Shown: positions 11,083-21,779 of the stretch, piece after piece | Position numbering within the stretch: position 1 is the stretch's first letter | How the letters are laid out: each line of letters opens with the position of its first letter | Translations under genes and position numbers: made by a program | Notes under the pieces: model-generated | Told to the model about the DNA's origin: nothing | The model's input: the letters and a program-made list of their open reading frames with translations, nothing else | The model's database searches: none | Assembly (NCBI GenBank): GCA_019426215.1 | Contig: CM033405.1 | Coordinates: 33,839,239-33,903,238 of the forward strand | Length of the DNA stretch: 64,000 nt | Reading direction: 5' to 3' | DNA from: Buddleja alternifolia | Lineage: Eukaryota; Streptophyta; Magnoliopsida; Lamiales; Scrophulariaceae

Positions 11083-11702
11083 GACTGTCAATGAGCTCAA
11101 ACCGGCTCGAAGCTCGGCTTGAATGTTTTCAAGCTTGAGCCGAAGTTTAGGGCTTGAATTCATATTCAAGCCGAGCGTGAACGGAGGCAAGCTCGGCTTG
11201 AATTGAGCTCGGGCTCGTATAAATAAATAATATATATATATGCATATATTAAAAATAATATACTAACTGTAATACTATATAAATATCATTTATATTTTAT
11301 AAATAAAAACTCATAGATATAAGGATAATATGGAAGTCAAATTGGATGAAAATAAGTCCACCGTATTTTAATTGTAAATTTCTCAAGTAGCGAAATAATA
11401 TAGAAAAATAATTTAGTGTTTTGACTTTATGAAATCAAGTTTAAGGATTTTTAGTACGATTATAGTTTGATATTGATGATTTTAAAGTGTTTTGAAATTG
11501 TTATATTTTTTCTTTATTTTTATCAATTGTACGAAAAGGATAAAAATAGTGATATTCTAAATTCAAGTCGACTCGAGCTCGGCTTGAAGCTCGTCAAGCC
11601 GGGCCCAAGCCTTGAACACAAAAGCTCGTTTAGTATCAAGCCGAGCGTGAGCCTATGCAAGCTCGGCTCGCTTGGCTTGATTGATAGCCCTAGCTGTAAG
11701 TG
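11070..11702. mobile_element. MULE-type MITE inserted in the copia RT gene, 10-bp target duplication
   Basis: The element is 11081-11691 (611 bp). It starts AGGACTGTCAAT and ends as the inverted form of AGGGCTATCAAT, and it is flanked by perfect 10-bp direct repeats AGCTGTAAGT at 11071-11080 and 11692-11701. Its ends are rich in GAGCTCGGCTTGAA-type motifs in both orientations. A target duplication of 9-11 bp and these termini fit Mutator-like elements. There is no transposase inside. Removing the element and one repeat rejoins the RT reading frame across the site, which confirms that the boundaries are right. Confidence 0.9.
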
Positions 11703-13128
11703 GGTATTTAAGAGCAAACCAGAAGGAGTAAATGGTATTAGATACTAGGCAAGGCTGGTTGCAAGGGGCTTTACACAAAGAGAAGGGATTGATTATAATG
11801 AGGTCTTCTCACCAGTGGTAAAACATAGGTCAATAAGATTGATTTTGGCATTAGTAGCTCAATTTGATATGGAGTTGGAGCAACTAGATGTGAAAACTGC
11901 TTTTCTCTATGGAGAACTTGAAGAGAAGATTTTCATGAGTCAACCTGAAGGATTTAAAGTAAAAGGAAAGAAAGATGAAGTATGTCTCTTACAGAGGTCA
12001 TTATATAGCTTGAAGCAGTCACCAAGACAATGGAATAAGAGGTTTGATCATTTCATGAAATCACTTGAGTTTTGTAGAAGTGACTTTGATTCATGTGTTT
12101 ATTTCAAACAGTACTTAAATGAACATACAATATACTTACTATTATATGTTGATGATATTTTGATAGCTTGTAAATATCATGATGAAATTGATAAGCTGAA
12201 AAGTGCTTTGAAAAAGGAGTTTGAAATGAAGGATTTAGGACCTGCAAACAGAATCCTTGGAATGGACATCAAAAGGGATAGACAGACAGGGAAACTTTGT
12301 CTAAGTCAGGAGGATTACTTACTTAAAGTATTAAGCAAGTTTGGTTTGGGAGAAGGAAAATCTGTACTTACTCCACTTAGTGCACATTTTAAACTAAGTG
12401 ATAAGAGTGAGTTAATGACTGAAGAAGAAATTGAGTACATGACAAAAATACCATACGCAAATATAGTTGGTTCTATTATGTATGCAATGGTTTGTACTAG
12501 GCCAGATTTGGCTTATGCTGTTAGTATGGTGAGCAGGTTTATGTCAAAACCTTGTAAAGAGCATTGGCATGCTCTGAAGTGGATACTCAAATACATTAAA
12601 GGTTCTATTAAGAAGGGACTGGTATTTGGAAAGAGAAATGATCACTCTTTGAACAAAGATATAATTGAAGGATTTGTGGATTCTGATTTTGCAGGATGTA
12701 TTGACTCTAGAAAATCTTTAACTGGCTTTGTGTTTATAGCAAATGGAACAACAATATGTTGGAAAGCAAGGCTTCAAAAGGTGGTAGCTTTGTCAACAAC
12801 TGAAGCTGAGTATACTGCATTAACAGAAGCTGTAAAGGAAGCTCTTTGGATGATTGGATTTATTAAAGAGCTAAGGTTTAAACAGGAGAAGGTTGTTGTG
12901 TTCTGTGATAATCAGGGTGCGGTTCATTTATCAAAGAACAATATGTACTATGAAAGGACAAAACACATTGATGTCAAGCTGCATTTTATCAGAGAGGTGA
13001 TTACATCAGGATCAGTGTTGGTGAAGAAAGTTCACACTGAAGAGAATCCAGCTAATATGATCACTAAACCCCTTCCAAGCAAAAAGTTTGCATACTGCTT
13101 GGAGCTAATCAATATTCTAGATTGTTAG
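11702..13128 (+). pseudogene. Copia reverse transcriptase and RNase H, with one in-frame stop
   Basis: After the MITE the RT resumes (WVFKSKPEG...). A TAG at 11746-11748 stands where the family normally has the lysine of KARLVARG. From 11749 the frame is open to 13128 and holds all major RT and RNase H blocks: LDVKTAFLYGELEE, the catalytic YVDDILIA near 12147, the family motif TRPDLAYAV near 12499, and RNase H motifs including VDSDFAGC and the ALSTTEAEYTAL stretch near 12790, then NPANMITKPLP at the C-terminus. It is well conserved apart from the stop and the MITE, so this half of the element has decayed less than its integrase. Confidence 0.9.
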
Positions 13129-13173
13129 CCTTGAGTTCAAGGCTGGTTTGTGCACACTCTTGAAGCTATATAA

Positions 13174-13188
13174 CTAAAGGTGGAGATT
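13174..13188 (+). promoter_or_regulatory. Copia polypurine tract
   Basis: AAAGGTGGAGATT lies immediately before the LTR start TGTGAAG at 13189, at the position and with the composition expected for the plus-strand primer. Confidence 0.75.
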
Positions 13189-14655
13189 TGTGAAGTTGGA
13201 AGTTAGTTATACAGCGAGTACACATTGCATTGGCAGCTAGGGAGTTAGTTATTTGGTTAGGCTCGGTGTTAGTTGTAACTGAATTGTACAGCTGCAAAGT
13301 AACACATTATAAAGTCTTGATTAGACTAGCTCTTATTCATTATTCAAACCGTGAGTGTAGAGATAGAATAGAGAGCTGAGAGAGTTCATCTCCTGTGCAA
13401 GTTCTTGAGAGATTCATCTCGTAAACATTCACTGATTTGCATTAATAAAGTGTTGCAAATCTGTGCACTTTGTAAGAAAATTTCTGAAAATAGTAATACG
13501 ACGAACCAAATGATAATCGAGGCGAGAGATGAACTCTCTATCCTTAAAGCTATATTGCCCCGCCTACGGTGGTACGGGATCGTGCAATTAACTTCCCAAG
13601 ATACAACGATTATATATTTGTAATTGAACCACTTCAAGAACAAAACCCACGAACTATATTTGCCCAAGAACTCTCAGAATTTTTATGTATGTAGAATGCT
13701 TTGAGACAATGCAGAATTGTTTTCTGTTTTTGGTGTGGTTAACAACCTGGGAGAGCCTTTTTATAGGCAACAAAATCAGATTGAAAACCAAAATAGAAAG
13801 CCAAAAAGAATCAGCTGATGAATGTCAAAAGTTTCGGCTCCAAAAGAAACAAAACATTTCAACTTTCGGCTGACACGTCTGAAATCTTCTGCAAGAGAAA
13901 GGAACAGGAGACATGCCTTGCTGGTTTCTAGAAGAAGAAACTGGAAATGGGCGTAAATTAATTAGTTAATTTTGGCCCAAAAGAGAACTGGACCCAATTA
14001 AACAAATTAATTAAACTTTGGCTCAAAAAGATAAGAAGAGGTCCAAAGCCCAACAACCACACATCTCAGCCCAAGCCCAAAGCCCAAAGACCGCGACCCG
14101 ATCCCATGGTCCGGTCCGGTCCACCGGACCGCCCGAGTAAGGAGCTAAGAAATTGGGCCAAGACACAATTACATAGCTCTTCCCCCCTTCACACAAAGAA
14201 CCAAAGTGGATGACCCAAAGGGCCAACCCTTTACCTTTAGGCAAATGTATATAAACTCATACAACTTATGGTTTATATCCAATGTGGGATATACACATTC
14301 AAACACCCAACATTAGCAATTAATTTCTCATTCGTTTCAACTCCGAATTGAGAAATTCAAAATGCTAAACTAATCTACTCTCGGAGTAGAATAAAAATAT
14401 CCAATACAACTTAGTATCCCCGATACTTATGGTGTTCGAATTTCATACGCAAAAGTGGTGTTCACACACTTTTTCATATACCCACAAATGCCAACATAAA
14501 GAAGTGTGAGAGTGTTGCAGCCGAGGATGTAGATCAAACACAATGTTTGATTGAACCTCGTTAAATCTTCTTTGTGATTTACTTTCTGTTTTTATATTCA
14601 ATTCGTGGTGATTGTTGATTCCAATTTGGTGATATCAATTGTTCTAATCACAACA
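13189..14655 (+). repeat. Copia 3' LTR, split by a nested solo LTR
   Basis: The LTR runs 13189-13450 and resumes after the insertion at about 14502, ending at 14655 in CACAACA. It has a TATA-like box (TATAAAG near 13310). The second half (for example the run around gatgtagatcaaacac) is a typical copia R/U5. The interruption is 13451-14496 with a TAAAG repeat on each side. The uninterrupted LTR would be about 416 bp. There is no 5' LTR left to compare with. Confidence 0.75.
13446..14501 (-). mobile_element. Solo LTR (minus orientation) with TAAAG target duplication
   Basis: The LTR is 13451-14496 (1046 bp). Read on the minus strand it begins TGTTGGCATTTG and ends TTTGCAACA, the TG..CA termini of an LTR. 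It is flanked by TAAAG at 13446-13450 and 14497-14501, the 5-bp duplication of LTR retrotransposons. A TATA box (cctataaaaagg) lies at about 13756-13765. No internal region is present, so unequal recombination between two LTRs removed the rest. The LTR at 1988-2692 is a diverged member of the same family. Confidence 0.92.
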
Positions 14656-14659
14656 TATA

Positions 14660-15404
14660 CAAACTTGACTCAAAAAATCTCTTATCTGCAAAACATTATG
14701 CCTTGATGAAATACAACGCATTTTGATCCTTCAAAATTCTTTACTTGAATTTGACAAAAGAATTATTCTGGAAATTACAATGCAATTCATTCGCAAACTG
14801 GAAGTACAAGTTAAAATGCATCGCATTTACCAGATGATCATTGAGAAACAAAATGATGAGCTCATTTTATTGGCGTAATTAACAGGAAGAATTTTCAAGT
14901 CTAGGTGTACGTATTATTTTCAGGGGGAAAGTTGCAGTATTGGCCCATAGGAAGGGTACAAACTTAGTTCCATGTGATGCTTTTTTTCTATTTCTTGCAA
15001 TTTTGGTCCTATCTGTTAAAAACGGATAGAATTTCCTGCGTGGAGTGCAAGCGCCGTTAAATTTAGTATTGATTACGTGCAAGCACGTGACCAAACTAAC
15101 GGCTTCCATCAACTTTTTCATGGTTGGGACAAAAAATGCAACAAAAATAAAAAAATACATCCCATGGGACTAATTCTGCAAGTTTGAACATTGGAACTAA
15201 AATTGCAAGCGAAGAATTCCTATGCGACTAATCGTGCAAAATAATTCCTTATTTTTCATGTAAGGATCACAAAATAAATTACTTCCATGAATTTGGATTC
15301 ATGCATCATGGTACTAGCAATCTGTGGTTACGCACTCTGATGTACCTGAAGAAGACATATTAGCTTCTTGGTTGAATTTTGTATTGTTTCCATAAGTTTT
15401 AGAA
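14660..15404. mobile_element. Intergenic stretch with a probable degenerate TIR element
   Basis: There is no gene. At about 14920-15250 the two ends resemble each other in inverted orientation (GGGAAAGTTGCAgtatt...CCCATAGGAA at the left; the inverse of a similar motif near 15190-15250), each followed by copies of a tgcaattttagt-type motif. This looks like an old MITE, but I could not place exact termini or a target duplication. Confidence 0.4.
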
Positions 15405-15731
15405 AGCTTAATTTGAGTTTTTTTTTTTGGATCCAAAAGAAGGGTACTACCCTAATGACCTATCTCGACACACTCGAGGTTGAGGTCATGTATCTAGTCC
15501 AAGTGACGCTAGCGCGATCTTGATCTAAAATAGTTTGTAAACCATAAGGGGCATGTATGTGATTGGAAAGGGCATGCTCGAGCCCATCATTAGCCAACAT
15601 GTCGGCCGCCTTATTTGCCTCTCTCCAAATATGCGAGATTTCCACTTGCCAAGGGAGAGCTAACTTGTCACGAATTTTGGTGATAAGCCAGAAATAGATA
15701 TGAGACGGGGTCCCTAGCTTAATTTGAGTTT
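15405..15731 (-). mobile_element. 5'-truncated LINE with 16-bp target-site duplication
   Basis: The insert is 15421-15715 (295 bp, minus strand) between perfect direct repeats AGCTTAATTTGAGTTT at 15405-15420 and 15716-15731. On the minus strand it ends in an A-run and encodes the tail of a LINE polyprotein: the RNase H-like motif EISHIWREANKAADMLAN, then about 40 residues to a stop. A truncated 5' end, a 3' A-tail and a target duplication of this length are the standard result of target-primed reverse transcription. The family may be the same as the LINE at 6430, but the two copies do not overlap in sequence. Confidence 0.92.
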
Positions 15732-16660
15732 ACCGAAGTATATTGTTGCGATAAAATGTAGATATGGCGAGATCTTCTTCTATTCCAGGGAGTTTTTGGT
15801 TTTGGAGTATGAATTTTCCGGTTTCGATCTATTTTCTTGCTCAAAAGTTGTTATGTTGTCATTTAAATACGAAAATCATGGTGATTTCGTGCCTCTTTTT
15901 ATGGTAATGAGTTTTCACTTTCAGGTAAAGATGAATATTTTGCTATGGTTAAACGGCAATTGTCTTGATTTTGGCTGTTAAAACCTAGCTCGGACACATT
16001 TCCTGTATGATAAGATACGAAGCCACTTGTGCTCGGTTCTACTAAAATCACACCTAGATAATAACACAAATTTTCAACCACGCTAAAAAATTGACAGAAA
16101 CTTGGCTAGACACTTTGTTCAGTTCAACTCGATTTGTTCAGATCCCTAATAATGGGTGTTTATAGGAAGTCAGAAAACACCAAGTCCCGGTACAATCACA
16201 AATAGTGAATTCTAACATGAGGCTCGATTTGTTTGTATACCTAATAACGAGTAATTTTTAAGGAGTCACAAAACTCCAAGTTCTTGTATCACCATAGACA
16301 CGAATCTTATGATAATTACCCATCGGTAACCCAAATAGGATCCCAAACTCAACATAAAAAAAAAATAGGATAACAAACTCAATAAAGTGAGAAAATTCAC
16401 ACCTCCAGTGGGACCAGAATCCAAAACCTCGTACTTGTTACACAAATTAAAAAAATCAATGTTACAATGGGACCAGAATCCAAAACCTCGTACTTGTTAC
16501 ACATATCAAAAAAATCAATGTTACAATCGTTTACCAATAGGCTGAGAAACTTACACGCATTGGCTTAGAAATTAATTCTTGCCTAAAAAGGTCTATTCCA
16601 AATAAGCACAATGTACGAAACATTACACTAAGAAGATTACGGAATAAATTCTCAATACAC
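15732..16660. other. 3' flank of the cornichon gene, no gene
   Basis: No recognisable protein. About 15970-16285 matches the displaced block at 5930-6420, and 16290-16545 matches about 540-830. This is the unrearranged version of the duplicated locus. Confidence 0.6.
16410..16527. repeat. 59-bp direct tandem duplication
   Basis: Two copies start at 16410 and 16469 (gggaccagaatccaaaacct...), differing at only a few bases. The duplicated locus at about 730-790 has a single copy, so this event followed the locus duplication. Confidence 0.85.
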
Positions 16661-16820
16661 AACAACCCAATGGTTAAGTTAGCTAGACATGACAAAAAGG
16701 GCTAAATTGTGTTACCTAAGTTGCTTGTTCATGTCACATTGGCTTAACGTCGTTCATCCCATACTTGGATTGGTAAAGTACCCAAAGTTGTGAAGAAATC
16801 AGCGAACATCTCATTGAAAT

Positions 16821-18982
16821 TCAAGGTGAATTAAACCAGCGTAAATCATCAGCATCATCTCCAAATATGGCATATATAGTGGTTAAAGCAAGCCTGCAAA
16901 TTAGAGGGCAATAACGTAAATCGACAAGTATTGGTCAAGAAATTGTACAAAATTATGTAATAGAACTCGATGAAAATTATTAATTTGAGATAATAGGAAT
17001 AAACGGGACTCCTAAGAGGTCTAGAGGTGGGGTATCACAAAATATCCATTCAGTAATTTAATTGTTAAAAAATTTACAATAAAACCGCATTCGACAAAGA
17101 GTAAAACCGTCGCTAAAACATATAATTGTCATCTTATGTCAAGTTTCTAAGGAGGTAGCACGGGTTAAAAAATTATTAACATTGAGAAAATGATTATTGT
17201 GCAGCAGAACCCAAAAGGTAATAATAATTAAGGAAACTAAGAAACGTTATCATTCCTCAATATCACTCCTAAGAGGTCTGGAGGTGTGGTATCACAAAAT
17301 ATCAATTCAATAATTTAAAACCACACAAGATGAGTAATTTGTAAAATTCGAATATCAAAACAATATAGGTTTAATGAAAATGATAAATTACAGAATGCAT
17401 ACACTCTTCGTTGAGAAAAGATTCAAAGAGAAAAGATACTTATACGAACCTTGTAAATACTATAGCAAAGAAAACAATATAAAAAGCCAGCTTGATAATC
17501 CGGACTTTCTTCTCAAAATTAAGTACTCTAAAAACTTCAGTGACATCAATACGATGTTGGTTTGATAGGTACCTGAGATACTCGAAGAAAGAGATTAAAA
17601 TAACCAAATAATCCAGATTAATAACATTTAATTTATTATTATGAAAATCATGAACAAAATCAATTCGATAATAACTTACTGTTTCAGATTATAATATGCA
17701 GGAGGTAGTGAGAGTAGAAACATGAACCAATGCCCTGTAACGAGGAACAAAATGCAGAATGCCCCGTGCAATAAATACTCGGGAACAATCACAGAGTTGG
17801 TGCGAGATGATAATTCATATGGATTCAAATAGTCAGCCTCCAAATCCGAGAAACCTAGAAACTACATAAAATAAGCGATATTTTGAGATGCATAATTGCA
17901 TATAGACCTTACAACCATTTTAAAGCACAACTTTATGTAAAAACTTGAAAATGACAATTAAAAAACAACACAAGAAAATCAATGCATGCGTAAGATACAA
18001 AGCTTAAGTAACGAGTTTATAGATTCCGAGAAATATATGCCAACTTCAACAAAAGTAGAAAAAAAATGCCATTTTCTTACACACAAGTCCTAACTCAGAT
18101 TGCATTACAAATAAAAACCATAAAAGATCAAGTAATCCGCAAATGATAACCATTAAAACTGCAACAATCCAGTTTATGGCTCATACTTATATAAGTCGTC
18201 GGGCACCAGAATTACGCGAACGAGCTTGTTTGAACCATAGGCAAGAACTTAAGTTAGTAAAATCCCTACTGCAAATTACATCTATTATTACAAATTTAGT
18301 CGCTTCTCCATCAGAAGCGAAATCGGAACTCAACGCTTTACGCAGAGCAATCCATTTAATGCAGGACTATATAATTTTTTCTTGCTAGTAATGAAACTAC
18401 AAAGTCAAATTCAATAAAAGAATAATACAACCATAAAAGCATTGGAGTAACAAATCACCATTTCTTTCTACAATTCATTGGATTAAACATTCAAGTTTCT
18501 TTTCCTTTTATTGAGCTATTCAAAAAGGGAATGCTCAAACACATTTTACCCCCTGCGCGGCTACACCCAAGTGTATTTCACAAAACGATCGACCACTCAA
18601 ACGACAAATGTAATTCACTCTCCTTGAAATAGACCGAACCGGGAGTGAGCTAGAATTTAAAGAGGAAATCTAATAGCACTAGAAATTCAAAACAAGAATA
18701 TACCCAAATAAAAATCACATCTTTACCTCTCAGTAACCAAAAATCAGCTAAAAAAAAAAAGTGGGTTTTGCTTATCTAGTCACAAGAAGCTAAAAATGTT
18801 CAATTTATTCATCAATCAAACACATTATTGAGTATATAAAATACATTGCAAAAGGGGTTTTCTAAAAAAAGGGGAAATAAAACACAAAAACAGCAAGAAA
18901 AATTTACCTGGTAAAAGTTTAATCCTAATAGAGTAAGGTTCATGATTGAAAAGATAATCCAGAGAATAATTACCCACGCCAT
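16821..18982 (-). CDS. Cornichon family protein (ER cargo receptor), four exons
   Basis: Exons on the minus strand: 18982-18908, 17861-17680, 17572-17450 and 16893-16821. All junctions are GT..AG and the phases match, giving 150 residues, the usual cornichon size. Residues 1-25 (MAW...LNFYQ) form the first membrane helix with the family's start. Then come SDLEADYLNPYELSSRTN, the hydrophobic GHWFMFLLSLP segment, RIDVTEVFRVLNFEKK in exon 3, another hydrophobic stretch, and an acidic tail ending WFNSP. In the family these proteins are ER/Golgi membrane adaptors that load cargo into COPII vesicles. I chose the MAW start over the upstream in-frame ATG at 19003 because the family begins there. A decayed copy lies at 1214-1756. 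Confidence 0.94.
18543..18668. mobile_element. Small TIR element in cornichon intron 1
   Basis: This short stretch resembles the element at 35740-35878 in its left part (cacccaagtgtatttcaca) and right part (aaccgggagtgagctagaattt). It lies in intron 1 of the intact cornichon gene. The left terminus is diverged and no target duplication could be set. Confidence 0.5.
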
Positions 18983-19019
18983 AATTAGGAAAGAAAAAAA
19001 CACTGGAATTAATTTATAC

Positions 19020-21050
19020 TGTCACAGTGTTGCAAGAATCTTAAATTGATTCTTTCATAGGATCAAAAGAAGATGAAGAAAAATATTAAATGGAGATTAT
19101 TAAATTAATGCTTAACACGCTTTTACAGAAGTGTGGTCTGTAAAGTAATGGACAAAAGGTGGTGTGAGTTTTTGAGTTGTTTCTCATGGGCCTCAATGGC
19201 CCATGTGTATGGTATAATTGTTGTTATAAGCAATTTTGTGAAATGATTTATTTGTTTGCATTAGGTCTTGTATTCGAATTCAGGTTGTTATAAGTTGTAG
19301 TTATTTCTTCTTTTATGGTGGTAGATAGAACTTTTATGACTTAAAATTATGATTATCAACTCGGGTTTGTTGTATTAAATATTTAGGTATCTCTTTTCGT
19401 CTTGAATTAAAAAAACAATACATGACCATTTTGTTTCTTTTACTTATATTTATGGGTTTATTATTGAATTGCATAAAAATCCAATTATAGGAGAGTCAGT
19501 CTATCTCCTAGTTAGTTAAATACAGGATGCCAAAAATTCGTTATTTAATACATACGAGTATTTTACGAATTTTTATTGAAAGTTACGGTGAAAAAATCAG
19601 CTAAAAAATACAGAAGCGGGAAATGAAAGAATTAGTACTTGTACGGATAAAATATGAATAAAAATAAATTATTCGAAAGTAAAATACAACTTATTTTTAT
19701 ATTATTTTATAAGGAATATAATTTGTACTTGCTTTTATATTATGACAAAAGTATTTTGTATGATGTCATTAATTGAAAATATTAAAAATAATTAATATTT
19801 TGATAAATTATTAGTATTTGTGTTTTTTAATCGTTTAATATTCAATAAATAATTTTAATTTAAGATTAATTTTTTAATAATAAATAATAATTTTTTCACT
19901 AATTATAGAGTTTTATTCATCATGTATAATACGGGATATGAAAAGTACGTGTACTAAACAGTTTTAGTGTTTAACCCAAATATGCGAGTATTATTTGTTA
20001 TGTTCAAAATGCATGCAAGAAATAAAAATATTTTTCAATTATACGTACGTACACCTACTATATATGTATAATACGAGTTTTAACCTATAGTTAATACAGA
20101 AGTGAAGTCAGAAAAGTAATGGGCAAAGGTGGCATGCGCTTTCAAGTTGTTTTTATGGACCTCAATGGCCCATAGCTACGTTGTTATAAATGATTTTTGT
20201 GCAGTGAAACAATTAATTTAGTATTTGTTTACATTATTATTCGGAAAAAATATAAAATAGAATACATGTCCATTTTATTTCTTTTACTAATATATTTATG
20301 GGGTTTATTGTTTAAGTATATATTGTATTAAAAGTTAAATGATTGAGAAAAATATGTTATTCCTGGAAAATGTCTTTAATATCCAGTAGCCTAAAGTTGA
20401 TGGTTTATCAAGGGTGAGTTTGGACCAATTATAACATAAATGATTATAGTCCTATTGCAAGATATAGAAAAAAGTATTTTTGGGACCTTTTACTAAACTT
20501 AAATAGTTTTAAACTGATAGAAATAAGTTGAATATTAGCTCAAATAACTCTCGAGGTATTTCCAACAATTTTTGCTACTTGGACTACTTTTCAATTTTCA
20601 ACACTTTTTCAAACAAACTTTCACAAACTCCGCAGCAAGAAAATCAGCGTCGTGGACAGCAGCTCCGCTACACCAGCAATGCGTCTCGATTATTCTACCA
20701 CCTTTTCTTTAAAATTGATTTAAAATATTGTTTTTCTTTAAAAGTAGTTTTCCCAATCAAACTTATACTATGTAATTGAGAACTTATCATCGGGTAAAAG
20801 AACATTTTCTCTCCTAACTTATGTCATACAACACTTGTTTTCTATTCTAAATTTTTTATCTTAGAATGTTCCGCTGGAAATGGAGCCAAGCGGCTTTCTG
20901 CAACAAAAGTTACGGGTTGGGGGTCGAGTGCGATAACTTTTATAACAAATGGCAAAGTGCAAAACATGACATGTATTGAGAGAAAATACGCGTTTTGTAA
21001 CAAGTTGGGATTTGCTGGTCAAAAAAAAAAAAAGTAACAAGTCGGGATTT
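19020..21050. repeat. Upstream region of cornichon with an internal duplication; no gene
   Basis: About 19130-19480 and 20095-20310 are diverged copies of each other in direct orientation; shared landmarks are the run around cctcaatggccca and the later stretch ending in a tttatttcttttacta motif. The rest is AT-rich. Short open frames here have no protein features. Confidence 0.6.
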
Positions 21051-21053
21051 TAA

Positions 21054-21650
21054 GGCCCCGATTGGATGAGATGCTGTTTCCCATTTCTCAATTTCTCAGA
21101 GATTTTTTTCATAAACAATGCATTTGTTTGACATCTCCTAAAAATATTCCAAAAAAATACAACACACAATTTCTCAGAAAAAAATCTCAAATTTCTTTAA
21201 AAAATGGATTACTTGGCATTTCTCTCAAATTTTTCTCAGAAAATTAATTTTTTTACTATTCATGATTAGACAGTTCACCCAATAATTATAAGTACTTTAT
21301 CCGCCAATATCTTGATATAGTCATCAAAATAATCACATATCTTTATTTGAAGTGATGTAGGCTACGAAATAAGATCAACTTTGCATATTTTTTGATGCAT
21401 TAATCGATGAGTTGAGCTTACGTATGTGAAATATTCTTACAAAATACAAAACTCATCCATACCAATTTCCCACAAAAAAAGATTTTTCTTACACAAATAA
21501 ATAAATTATATCAAACTTAATTATTATACTTTTTCTAAGAAATTGTGTGTAGTATTTCTCTTTCACATCTTTATTTTCTTAAAAATAATTTCTCATACTT
21601 TATCTATGAAAAATAAAAAATTGGAAATAGACGTCCATCCAATCGGGCCC
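21054..21650. mobile_element. Harbinger-like MITE, copy 2
   Basis: A 597-bp element starting GGCCCCGATTGG and ending CCAATCGGGCCC, flanked by TAA at 21051-21053 and 21651-21653. It is homologous along its length to 3728-4251 but inverted, and it is slightly longer. No transposase. It ends about 130 bp before the start of sequence that looks like the OTU gene leader. Confidence 0.88.
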
Positions 21651-21779
21651 TAACTTCCCGATCGCAAAGTCAAATTGGTCTAAATGGGATATGGAGCCCA
21701 CCAAAGCCCACTCAAAATTTTCACATATGAAATTTGGCGGGCCTCACAGAATAACCGGCCCAAAGATACGACGCCGTCG

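Larger units (their letters stand above)
8850..14655 (+). mobile_element. 5'-truncated Ty1/copia retrotransposon with two nested insertions
   Basis: Domains follow the copia order on the plus strand: gag, zinc knuckle, protease, integrase, reverse transcriptase, RNase H, polypurine tract, 3' LTR. The 5' LTR, primer-binding site and first part of gag are missing; sequence begins in the middle of gag. The RT gene is split by a MITE (11081-11691) and the 3' LTR by a solo LTR of another family (13451-14496). Several stops and frameshifts disable the polyprotein, so the element is dead. Confidence 0.92.

Noticed and set aside
14023..14244. Minus-strand frame of 73 residues with repeated Trp and Gly
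   Set aside because: It lies entirely within the solo LTR's U3 and shows no family motif.
18143..18388. 81-residue frame with a basic, helical look in cornichon intron 1
   Set aside because: The intron is well defined by cornichon exons; no similarity to a known protein and no splice context of its own.
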